A stretch of 64,000 nucleotides of DNA from Streptomyces sp. SM10. Its GTDB lineage: Bacteria; Actinomycetota; Actinomycetes; Streptomycetales; Streptomycetaceae. Under the pieces are notes generated by a model that was not told where the DNA came from, searched no databases, and saw nothing but the letters and a program-made list of their open reading frames with translations. The DNA is taken from positions 1-64,000 of the forward strand of contig NZ_NEUF01000184.1 of assembly GCF_002910915.1 (NCBI RefSeq), written 5' to 3'. Below, one piece after another: positions 38,136 to 46,287 of the stretch (position 1 is its first letter; each line of letters begins with the position of its first letter). The translations under genes and the position numbers were made by a program.

Positions 38136-40616
38136 ATGGATACGCTCACACGCACCGGAGCGGAGTACTGGCGCGACGTGCTCGCCGCCGGCGGGTCCAC
38201 CCCCGTGACTCCCTGGACGCGTACCCCGCGGCCCGGCACCGCCGTGGTCGAGGCGGACGTCCCGGAGGGGCTCGTCACGGAGCTGCGCACCATCGCGGCA
38301 TCGATGGGGATCTCCCCCACCGCACCGGTGCTGGCCGCCCACGCCGAGGTGCTCTCCGCCCTGTCGGGCGACCGGGACGTCACCACGGGCTACGTCGCGG
38401 GGGCGGGCGTCGGGCCGCTGCCGTGCAGGCTGACGACCGCTTCCCCGACGTGGCGGACGCTGATGAGGCAGGCGGACAGCACCGAGTCGGAGCTGCTGGC
38501 CCACAAGGACTTCCCCCTCGCCACCCTCCGCGCGGAGATGGACCTGCCCCCCACCGCCCCCGAGGTGGCGTTCGATCCGACCGGCGCGGGTGACGTGTCC
38601 CGGGACGCGGCGCTCCAGGTGTCGCTCGTGCGTCGCGGCGGACGGTCGGTGCTCCGGACGCGGTACCGGACCGACGTCCTGGACGAGGAGTGCGCGACCA
38701 GGATCGGCGGGTACCACCTCGCCGCGCTCCGGCTGATCGCCGAGGACCCGGATGCGGAGCACGGGCGGCAGACCCTGCTGTCGCCGGAGGAGATCCACCA
38801 CCAGCTCGACGGGCTCGCGGGCCCCCACCGCGCGCTGCCGGACCTGCGCTTCCACCAGCTGTTCGAACAGCGGGTGCGCGCCCACCCGGACACCGTCGCG
38901 GTCGTCCAGGGCGAGCGGCGGTGGACGTATCGCGAGCTCGACAACCGTGCCAACCGGCTGGCACACGCGCTGCTCGGCGCGGGTCTCGGCCGGCAGGACG
39001 TCGTCGCCGTGGTGTCCGAACGGAGTCCGGAGTGGCTGGCCGCGGTCCTCGCCGTCCTCAAGTCCGGCGGCGCCTACCTGCCCGTCGAGCCCCGCTTCCC
39101 GGCCGAGCGCGTCACGGCCATGCTGGCCCGCGCCGACTGCCGTCTGGTGCTCACCGAGTCCGGCAGCGCCGCCGCCCTCGGCGAGGCACTGGACTCGCTG
39201 CCGGACGTCCGGGCCCTCGGCATCGAGAGGATCTGCGAGGAGAGCCACGAGGACACCGGTCCCGGCGTGGAGGTGGGCCCGGGGGATCTCGCGTACGTCT
39301 TGTTCACCTCCGGCTCCACCGGCGAGCCCAAGGGCGCGATGGTGGAACACGCCGGGATGCTCAACCATCTCCTCGCGAAGATCGACGACCTGGGGATCCG
39401 TGAGGGGGACGTGGTCGCCCAGACCGCACCCCAGTGCTTCGACATCTCCCTGTGGCAGCTCCTCGCCGCCCTGATCACCGGTGGGCACACCCTCCTGGTC
39501 GGTCAGGACGCGGTCCTGGACGTCCGGCGGTTCGTCGACACCGTGGCCGACGGCAGGGCGGCCGTGCTCCAGGTGGTTCCGTCCTACCTCGACGTCGTCC
39601 TCTCCTACCTGGAACGGCACCCGCGGCCGCTGCCCCACCTGCGCTGCGTCTCGGTCACCGGCGAGACGCTGAAGAAGGGGCTCGTCGAGCGCTGGTTCAC
39701 CGTCGGTCCAGGAGTCCGGCTGGTCAACGCCTACGGACTGACCGAGACGTCCGACGACACCAATCACGCGGTCATGGACGGGGTTCCGGACACCGACGGC
39801 GTACCACTCGGCCGGCCGGTCAACAACGTCCGCGTCTACCTCGTGGACGAGCACCTCTCCCCCGTGCCGCTGGGCTCCCCCGGCGCGATCGCCTTCTCCG
39901 GAGTCTGCGTCGGCCGCGGGTACATCAACGACCCCGAGCGGACGCGGGCGGCGTTCCTGCCCGATCCGCACCGCGCGGGTGAACGGCTCCACCTGGGAGG
40001 GGACTACGGCCGCTGGCTGCCCGACGGCACGCTCGCGTTCCTGGGCCGCCGGGACTCCCAGGTCAAGGTCCGTGGGTTCCGGATCGAGATCGGGGAGGTC
40101 GAGAACGCCCTGCTGCGTCAGGACGGTGTGCGCGCCGGCGCGGTGGTGGTCGCCGAAGGCACCGCCCACGGCCGGCGGCTGGTCGCCTTCTACACCGGCG
40201 CACACCCGCTGCCGGCCGACGCCCTGCGAGACCGCCTCGGCGGCACCCTGCCCCCGTACATGGTCCCCTCGGCCTTCCACCGGCTGGAGACGCTTCCCCT
40301 GACCGCCAACGGAAAGATCGACCGCCGTGAACTGACGCTGCGAGCACCGGAGCCGGACGAACCGGAAGAGCGGGCGGACGGCGACTCGCCCCGCACCCCC
40401 ACCGAACGGCGTCTGGCGGCGGCCTGGGCCGAGGTGCTCGGAGTCCCCCAGGCCCGCCTCGGCCGGCAGGACGACTTCTTCGCCCGTGGCGGCACCTCGC
40501 TGTCGGCGGTGGGCGTGGCGGTCTCCCTGGACCGGGAGATCTCGCTCAAGGACCTGGTCCGTCACCCCGTACTCACCGATCTGGCCGCCCTGATCGACAC
40601 ACGTTCCGAACGATGA
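38136..40616 (+). CDS. NRPS protein: half condensation domain - adenylation - carrier
   Basis: An 826-residue protein from the ATG at 38136. Residues 1-215 resemble only the C-terminal lobe of a condensation domain; no HHxxxDG is present, so it cannot condense alone. The adenylation domain (about 235-730) has A3 LFTSGSTGEPKG, A4 FDISLWQ, A5 NAYGLTET, A8 VKVRGFRIEIGEVE and A10 NGKIDRREL. The carrier (about 740-820) has Ser in GGTSLSAV. By hand alignment to GrsA the specificity residues read D-I-W-Q-S-T-A-D-D-K; the acidic D-D pair would suit a diamino acid. Neighbouring sbnA/sbnB point to 2,3-diaminopropionate. It probably charges itself and then the Pls-like partner's carrier. Confidence 0.85.
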   Translation: MDTLTRTGAEYWRDVLAAGGSTPVTPWTRTPRPGTAVVEADVPEGLVTELRTIAASMGISPTAPVLAAHAEVLSALSGDRDVTTGYVAGAGVGPLPCRLTTASPTWRTLMRQADSTESELLAHKDFPLATLRAEMDLPPTAPEVAFDPTGAGDVSRDAALQVSLVRRGGRSVLRTRYRTDVLDEECATRIGGYHLAALRLIAEDPDAEHGRQTLLSPEEIHHQLDGLAGPHRALPDLRFHQLFEQRVRAHPDTVAVVQGERRWTYRELDNRANRLAHALLGAGLGRQDVVAVVSERSPEWLAAVLAVLKSGGAYLPVEPRFPAERVTAMLARADCRLVLTESGSAAALGEALDSLPDVRALGIERICEESHEDTGPGVEVGPGDLAYVLFTSGSTGEPKGAMVEHAGMLNHLLAKIDDLGIREGDVVAQTAPQCFDISLWQLLAALITGGHTLLVGQDAVLDVRRFVDTVADGRAAVLQVVPSYLDVVLSYLERHPRPLPHLRCVSVTGETLKKGLVERWFTVGPGVRLVNAYGLTETSDDTNHAVMDGVPDTDGVPLGRPVNNVRVYLVDEHLSPVPLGSPGAIAFSGVCVGRGYINDPERTRAAFLPDPHRAGERLHLGGDYGRWLPDGTLAFLGRRDSQVKVRGFRIEIGEVENALLRQDGVRAGAVVVAEGTAHGRRLVAFYTGAHPLPADALRDRLGGTLPPYMVPSAFHRLETLPLTANGKIDRRELTLRAPEPDEPEERADGDSPRTPTERRLAAAWAEVLGVPQARLGRQDDFFARGGTSLSAVGVAVSLDREISLKDLVRHPVLTDLAALIDTRSER

Positions 40617-40642
40617 ACCCGCCCACCCCGAAGGAGACCCAG

Positions 40643-41659
40643 ATGCTTTCCATCGACACGACCGCCCCTCCGATCGACCTGGAGCGGGAACCCGGCCGGC
40701 CCGCGACGCTGCGGGTGCCGCCGGCCGACGACCCGGCCCGCTGGGCCTCGGAAGCCCGCAGCGGGATCCTGGCCGCACTCGTCGAGCACGGCGCCGTCCT
40801 GGTCCGCGGGCTCGGCCTGCGGGACGTGGAGGACGTCGGTGCCGTCCTGAGGCAGCTGGCCGTCGAACCGGTCACGGAAAAGGAGGCCTTCGCCCCCAGG
40901 CAGACCCACTCGCCCGGGGTCCACTCCTCGTCCGCCTGGCCGCCGAACCAGCCGATGTGCATGCACCACGAGCTGAGTTACACGCTCGGCTTCCCCGGCC
41001 TCCTGCTCTTCGCCTGCCTGTCCGAGCCGACCGAGGGCGGGGCGACCGGCCTCGCCGACGCGGCAGCGGTCCTCGACGCGCTGCCCCCGGGGCTCGCCGA
41101 GAGGTTCGAGCGGGAGGGATGGCTCCTCACCCGCAGCTACAACGGCGAGATCGGGGCCACGGTGCCCGAGGCCTTCGGCACCGACGACCGCGACGCGGTG
41201 GAACGCTACTGCCGGGACCACGCCATCGACTGGTCCTGGCAGCCCGACGGGACGCTGCGCACCAGTCAGCGCCGGAACGCCGTGGTGCGCCACCCGGCCG
41301 ACGGACGGCGCTGCTGGTTCAACCAGATCGCCTTCCTGAACCGGTGGACGCTCGCTCCGGAGGTGGCCGAGTACCTGATCGACGAATACGGGCCCGAAGG
41401 GCTGCCGTTCAACACGTGGTACGGCGACGGCGAGCCCATCGAGGAGGACGTCGTCCGCACCCTCAACGCGGTCTACGAGCAGCACACCGTCCGGATGCCG
41501 TGGCAGGCGGGCGACCTGCTCCTGGTCGACAACATCCGCACCGCGCACAGCAGGGAGGCCTACGAGGGACCGCGCGAGGTCGTCGTCGCGATGGCTTCGC
41601 CGAACCGGCCGGGGACCAGCTCACCGGTCTCACCGGCCGAGGAGGCGGGGCTGCGATGA
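40643..41659 (+). CDS. TauD/clavaminate-synthase-like Fe(II)/2-oxoglutarate oxygenase
   Basis: About 338 residues. I prefer the ATG at 40643 because AAGGAG precedes it by 7 nt; the ATG at 40613 overlaps the previous stop and adds ten residues. The iron site is His-x-Glu in MHHELSYT (about residue 107) with the distal His in RTAHSREAY (about 302). The Arg in GPREVV binds 2-oxoglutarate. The HxE form and HHELSY context place it with clavaminate synthase/SyrP-like enzymes that hydroxylate amino acids, often on a carrier protein. Likely role: beta-hydroxylation of the diaminopropionyl unit or the product (inference). Confidence 0.85.
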   Translation: MLSIDTTAPPIDLEREPGRPATLRVPPADDPARWASEARSGILAALVEHGAVLVRGLGLRDVEDVGAVLRQLAVEPVTEKEAFAPRQTHSPGVHSSSAWPPNQPMCMHHELSYTLGFPGLLLFACLSEPTEGGATGLADAAAVLDALPPGLAERFEREGWLLTRSYNGEIGATVPEAFGTDDRDAVERYCRDHAIDWSWQPDGTLRTSQRRNAVVRHPADGRRCWFNQIAFLNRWTLAPEVAEYLIDEYGPEGLPFNTWYGDGEPIEEDVVRTLNAVYEQHTVRMPWQAGDLLLVDNIRTAHSREAYEGPREVVVAMASPNRPGTSSPVSPAEEAGLR

Positions 41660-42726
41660 ACACCGACCGGAGCAGCAGTCCAGGGCACGCCTCAGCCGGG
41701 GAGAGTGTCGTACCCCCGTTCGCGGTGGTCCCCGGCGGCCAGGTCCAGCAAGCCCTCGAAGGCCGCGAGAAGGAGATCGTGGAGGTGGTCGAGGCCGCCT
41801 ACCGGCTGCACGGGGCGGGCCGCACGGTGAACCCGCCGTCCTCGTTCCTCCGTTTCCCCGACCGCCCCACCTCCCGGATGATCGCCCTGCCTGCCTCCCT
41901 GGGCGGTGAGTCGCCGGTGGACGGCATGAAGTGGATCTCCAGCTCCCCCGGGAACGTGGCGTCGGGCATACCGCGCGCCTCGGCCGTGCTGATCCTCAAC
42001 GACCCCGCCACCGGCTACCCGTTCGCCTGCATGGAGAGCTCGATCATCAGCGCGACGCGTACGGCCGCCTCCGCGGCATCGGCCGCGGACCGGCTCAGCC
42101 GGGACCGGCCCCGCCCCACCCGCGTGGGGTTCTTCGGGACGGGCCTGATCTCCCGCTACATCCACACCTTCCTCGAAGGTTCCGGCTGGTCGTTCGACGA
42201 CGTCGGGGTGTACGACCTGTCGGCCGACAGCGCGGCCGGATTCCGTGTGTACGTGGAGCAGTCCGGCAGCGCCGCGGCCGTCACCGTGCACCCGGACCCC
42301 GAGGAACTGATCCGCACCAGCGATCTCGTGGTCTTCGCGACCGTGGCCGGAGAGCCGCACGTCACCGACCCGGCGTGGTTCGACCACAACCCCGTGGTCC
42401 TGCACGTGTCACTGCGCGATCTCGCGCCGGAGGTCCTCCTGGCCTCGACCAACATCGTGGACGACATCGAGCACTGCCTCAGGGCCTCCACCTCGCCCCA
42501 TCTGACCGAGCAGCTCACGGGGAACCGGGAGTTCGTGCACGGCACGCTGGACGACGTGATGGCGGGCACCGTGACCGTGCCGGGCGACCGGCCCGCGGTC
42601 TTCTCGCCCTTCGGCCTCGGAGTACTCGATCTGGCGGTCGGAAGCTATGTCTACGACCGGATCGCCCGCACGGGCGAACTGCGTCGTGTCGACGGCTTCT
42701 TCCACGAACTGAGCCGCTACGGATGA
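41656..42726 (+). CDS. sbnB: SbnB-like ACEGA dehydrogenase (2,3-diaminopropionate synthesis)
   Basis: A 356-residue protein of the ornithine cyclodeaminase/mu-crystallin fold, ATGA-coupled to the oxygenase gene. The NAD-binding Rossmann loop is VGFFGTGLISRYI (about 151-163). The substrate part contains GMKWISSSPGNV (about 93) and MESSIISATRTAASAA (about 128). SbnB oxidatively splits N-(1-amino-1-carboxyethyl)-glutamate into 2,3-diaminopropionate and 2-oxoglutarate. The adjacent sbnA makes the substrate, which fixes the family assignment well. The product would feed the adenylation protein encoded upstream. Confidence 0.92.
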   Translation: MNTDRSSSPGHASAGESVVPPFAVVPGGQVQQALEGREKEIVEVVEAAYRLHGAGRTVNPPSSFLRFPDRPTSRMIALPASLGGESPVDGMKWISSSPGNVASGIPRASAVLILNDPATGYPFACMESSIISATRTAASAASAADRLSRDRPRPTRVGFFGTGLISRYIHTFLEGSGWSFDDVGVYDLSADSAAGFRVYVEQSGSAAAVTVHPDPEELIRTSDLVVFATVAGEPHVTDPAWFDHNPVVLHVSLRDLAPEVLLASTNIVDDIEHCLRASTSPHLTEQLTGNREFVHGTLDDVMAGTVTVPGDRPAVFSPFGLGVLDLAVGSYVYDRIARTGELRRVDGFFHELSRYG

Positions 42727-42790
42727 CGGAGCCGGGGCGGTCCGCCGCCCCGGCCCGGACGACCAGAACCACCCGGAGGAGGAGTTAACC

Positions 42791-43843
42791 GTGTCGGTCA
42801 TTACCGTCCCCCAGGCCTTCAACGAGGAGGATCTCTATGTGGACGTCGAGGCCGTCTTCGGCCACTCCCTGCTCCTCAAGTGCGAGGGGTTCAATTTCGC
42901 CGGATCGATCAAGCTGAAGGCGGCCGCGGAGATGGTGGCCTCGGCCGAACGCGACGGCACGCTGAGGGCCGACTCCGTCCTCGTCGAGTCCTCGTCCGGG
43001 AACCTGGGCGTCGCACTGAGCATGATCGCCGCCAGCAAGGGCTACCGGTTCATCTGTGTGACGGACTCACGCTGCAATCTGGCCACGCGGCTGATGATGG
43101 AGGCTCTGGGCGGTGAAGTGCGCCTGGTGGACGCCGAGGAGGCCAACGGCGGCTTCCTCGCCGCGCGCCTGGCCCACGTCCGGCAGCTGTGCGCCTCCGA
43201 CGACCGGTGCGTGTGGCTGAGCCAGTACTCCAACCCGGCCAACTGGAGGGCGCACTACCTCACGACCGCTCCGGAGATCGCCCGGTCCTTCCCGCAGCTG
43301 GACGTCCTGTTCATGGGTGCGGGCACCACGGGAACCCTGATGGGGTGCGCACGCTGGTTCCACGACTGGCACCGGCCGGTCCGGATCGTCGCGGTGGACA
43401 TCGCCGGTTCGGTGGCGTTCGGCGGCGCGCCCGGCCGCCGGATGATCCCCGGGCTCGGCATGAGCATGCGCCCGCCCCTGCTGGACGAGTCCTACGTCGA
43501 CGAGGTGGTGCGGGTCGAGGAGACCGACACCATCCGCGCCTGCCGCCGCCTGGCCAGGCGGGGCTTCCTCTTCGGCGGTTCCACCGGGACGGTGGTGAGC
43601 GGAGCGGTCGACTGGCTGGACCGGCACGGGACCCCGGACGTCACAGCGGTGGCGATAGCCCCCGACCTCGGCGAGCGCTACCTCGACACCGTGTACCAGG
43701 ACAACTGGGCCGAGGACCTGTACGGCGCGGCCGTGCTCGAATCCGCTGCCCGTACCCCGGCCGCCGGGGAGGAAATCGCCGTGGCGCGCCCCTTCACCAC
43801 CCGCTCCGCACCGGAGGAACCCGGGGCGCCTGACGACTGGTGA
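42791..43843 (+). CDS. sbnA: SbnA-like PLP synthase (2,3-diaminopropionate synthesis)
   Basis: A 350-residue fold-type II PLP enzyme starting at a GTG with GGAGGAG 7-13 nt upstream. The PLP Lys lies in NFAGSIKLKAA (about residue 41). The phosphate loop is GAGTTGTLMG (about 178), and ESSSGNLGVALS (about 67) is the substrate loop of cysteine-synthase relatives. SbnA joins O-phospho-L-serine and L-glutamate to give N-(1-amino-1-carboxyethyl)-glutamate, then SbnB releases diaminopropionate. The C-terminal about 25 residues are a charged extension. Last gene of the operon, followed directly by a hairpin. Confidence 0.92.
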   Translation: MSVITVPQAFNEEDLYVDVEAVFGHSLLLKCEGFNFAGSIKLKAAAEMVASAERDGTLRADSVLVESSSGNLGVALSMIAASKGYRFICVTDSRCNLATRLMMEALGGEVRLVDAEEANGGFLAARLAHVRQLCASDDRCVWLSQYSNPANWRAHYLTTAPEIARSFPQLDVLFMGAGTTGTLMGCARWFHDWHRPVRIVAVDIAGSVAFGGAPGRRMIPGLGMSMRPPLLDESYVDEVVRVEETDTIRACRRLARRGFLFGGSTGTVVSGAVDWLDRHGTPDVTAVAIAPDLGERYLDTVYQDNWAEDLYGAAVLESAARTPAAGEEIAVARPFTTRSAPEEPGAPDDW

Positions 43844-43860
43844 GCTCGCGCCGCGAGCTC
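43842..43860 (+). terminator. Hairpin overlapping the sbnA stop codon
   Basis: GAGCTCGC (43842-43849) and GCGAGCTC (43853-43860) form a perfect 8-bp stem with a 3-nt loop that begins inside the sbnA stop codon. It is a likely end of the biosynthetic operon. The following 228 bp to the GH15 stop contain nothing I can support. Confidence 0.55.
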
Positions 43861-44088
43861 CGCGAACGCCCCCGGCAGGCTCCATGCCCTCCCGTAGCAT
43901 GTCGCCGACCTCTCCCACCAGCGCGTCACCCGCGCCGGCATCCTGGTCCGGCGTCCTGGTCCGTCAAGACGCGTTCGGAGAGGCCGACGACGCCCGGTTC
44001 GTCACCTGCGACCGGGTGGCTGCCCCTGCCCTGCGGCCTCGTGCACGGCGCCGAACGCCGACGAGGCCAAGCGCACCACAAGGAGCCC

Positions 44089-45936
44089 TCACGTCCCGCC
44101 CGTGCGGGCCCCGTTGAGCTTGGCGTCCAAGGTGATCGCCGCGTCGATCAGGGCCAGGTGCGTGAACGCCTGCGGGAAATTGCCCAGCTGCCGCCCGGTG
44201 AGACCGATCTCCTCGGAGTACAGCCCCAGGTGGTTGGCGTAGGTGAGCATCTTCTCGAGCACCAGTCGGGCCTGGTCGGTGCGTCCGGCTCGCGCCAGGG
44301 CGTCGACGTACATGAAGGTGCACAGGGAGAACGTTCCCTCGGAGCCACGCAACCCGTCGGGTGATGCCTCGGGGTTGTACCGGTAGACGAGGCTGTCGCT
44401 GACCAGCTCGTGCTCCATGGCGTCCAGCGTGGACCTCCACATCGGATCATCGGGGGTGATGAAGCCGACCGTCGGCATGCGCAGCAGCGACGAGTCGAGC
44501 ACATCGTCGTCGTAGTGCTGGACGAAGGCCTGCTTCCGCGGGTCCCATCCCCGGTCGAGCACCTGCGTGTAGATCTCGTCACGCGCCTCCACCCAGCGAC
44601 CGCGGGCGGCGGGGCGGCCGTCGTCGTAGGCGATCCGAACAGCACGGTCGAAGGCGACCCAGGACATCACCCGGCCGTAGGTGAAGTCCTTCCGCCCGCC
44701 GCGGGTCTCCCACAGCCCTTCTCCGGGCTGGTCCCAGTGGTCCACCAGCCAGTCGAGAAGCGTGTGCAGCGCGGTCCAGCCCCTGTGGTCGAGGTGCATG
44801 CCGTGCTGGTGGGCGAAGTAGATGCTGTCGAGTGCCTCGCCGTAGATGTCCAGTTGCCGCTGGGTCGCCGCTCCGTTGCCGATGCGGACCGGTGCGGAGC
44901 CGCAGTAGCCCTCCCAGTGCTCCAAGGCCTCCTCGACCATGTCGGACGAGCCGTCGACGCGGTACATGATGTTCAACGGCCCCGCGCCGTCACCCCGGCC
45001 GGCCTCTTCCTTCACGCGATCGTGCAGCCAGCCGTTGAACGCCGCCGCCTCTTCCCTGAATCCCATGCCCAGCAAGGCGTACACCGAGAACGACGCGTCA
45101 CGGATCCAGGTGAACCGGTAGTCCCAGTTGCGCTCTCCCCCCAGCTGTTCGGGCAGAGCAGCCGTGGGGGCGGCGACCAGGGCGCCCGTCGGTGCGTACG
45201 TCATGAGCTTCAGAGTCACGGCCGAGCGCTCCACCGCCTCCCGCCAACGGCCCGTGTAGGTGGACTGCCCCAGCCAGGAGCGCCAGAAGAGGGCCGTCTC
45301 GTCGAAGAGCTGCTCGAACTCCGCTCCTCGGACCTCGTGCGGCGGCCCGCCGGGGGACGACTCGAGGACCAGCCCGCGCTGCTGCCCCGCTCGAAGGGCC
45401 AGGGTGAAACGCAGGTCGTCGTCACCGGAGAGAGCGGTCAGCAGCCGCTCGTCCTGAGGCTCACGGACGGCATGGACGGCGAGGTCCATGTCCTGCGAGG
45501 TGAACAAGGCTCCCTGCTGGGTGATGTGCAGCTCATGCGGCTTACGGCCGTAGTCGAAGCGCGGAGCGATCTCGCCCTCGAACGTCATGCTCCCCCGGAC
45601 ACAGCGCAGCATGCGGACCAGACGGTGCCGGTCGGTCGCCGTCGTGCCGGTCACCGGCATGAAATCGACCACCTCACCGGCCCCGGCCTCGGTCATGAAT
45701 CGCGTCACCAGCACGGCGGTGTCCGGGTGGTAGAGCTGCTTGGTGGTGTACGTGTCCGCGACCGGCCTGACCGTGAAGTGGCCGCCCTTCCGCCGGTCGA
45801 GCAGAGCGCCGAAGACGCTGGGCGAGTCGAAGCGCGGGCAGCAGAACCAGTCGATGGTCGCATCGGTCGTCACAAGTGCGGCGGTCTGCAGATCGCCGAT
45901 CAGACCGTGGTTCTCGATGAGGGGATAATCGTCCAC
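44089..45936 (-). CDS. GH15 family glycosidase (glucoamylase/trehalase-like)
   Basis: A 615-residue cytosolic enzyme starting at a GTG with AAAGGGG upstream. The N-terminal beta-sandwich (about 1-230) opens DYPLIENHGLIGDLQTAALV, typical of actinobacterial GH15. The (alpha/alpha)6 barrel (about 250-600) has NWDYRFTWIRDASFSVYALL, the acid-region EEAAAFNGWL and the second Glu in GSEGTFSLCTFMYVDAL. Actinobacterial relatives include trehalases and glucoamylases; substrate is undecided. No signal peptide, so an intracellular trehalose or oligosaccharide role is likely. Confidence 0.9.
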   Translation of the reverse strand: MDDYPLIENHGLIGDLQTAALVTTDATIDWFCCPRFDSPSVFGALLDRRKGGHFTVRPVADTYTTKQLYHPDTAVLVTRFMTEAGAGEVVDFMPVTGTTATDRHRLVRMLRCVRGSMTFEGEIAPRFDYGRKPHELHITQQGALFTSQDMDLAVHAVREPQDERLLTALSGDDDLRFTLALRAGQQRGLVLESSPGGPPHEVRGAEFEQLFDETALFWRSWLGQSTYTGRWREAVERSAVTLKLMTYAPTGALVAAPTAALPEQLGGERNWDYRFTWIRDASFSVYALLGMGFREEAAAFNGWLHDRVKEEAGRGDGAGPLNIMYRVDGSSDMVEEALEHWEGYCGSAPVRIGNGAATQRQLDIYGEALDSIYFAHQHGMHLDHRGWTALHTLLDWLVDHWDQPGEGLWETRGGRKDFTYGRVMSWVAFDRAVRIAYDDGRPAARGRWVEARDEIYTQVLDRGWDPRKQAFVQHYDDDVLDSSLLRMPTVGFITPDDPMWRSTLDAMEHELVSDSLVYRYNPEASPDGLRGSEGTFSLCTFMYVDALARAGRTDQARLVLEKMLTYANHLGLYSEEIGLTGRQLGNFPQAFTHLALIDAAITLDAKLNGARTGGT

Positions 45937-46287
45937 TTCAAGCCCCTTTCGACCTCGAACGACCAGCGTAGGTCAGCGACGGCGCCTCGTCCTGGCGAGG
46001 TGGTGACGCGAGGTGGCGAGGGGGCGCGACGTTCTCCGCCACCACGGGCGGCCCGCGGCAGCGGTCTGTTCCGCGCATGCTCGGGGGCGAACACCGACGA
46101 GTCGGGAGCCGGGTGTCCACGGCACCCCGTTCCGCGCCTCCGGCGGGTCCCTGCTCCGGCCTTCTCACGGGTCGACGTTCCTGTGCGAGAAGCAGCGGTA
46201 CGAGACCTCACCCCTCACCGGGACCGGCGCCCTGTGCCCCGGCGTGTCCCTCCCGGGGCCAGCGAGGAAACTGTTTGAATCCGTCGC
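45937..46287. other. 351-bp divergent control region of the GH15 and glutamate decarboxylase genes
   Basis: No gene is seen. The ORFs that cross it lack ribosome sites. It must contain the promoters of both divergent genes. A GAGGAAA lies 18 nt before the decarboxylase ATG. I find no clear operator or terminator. Confidence 0.4.
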
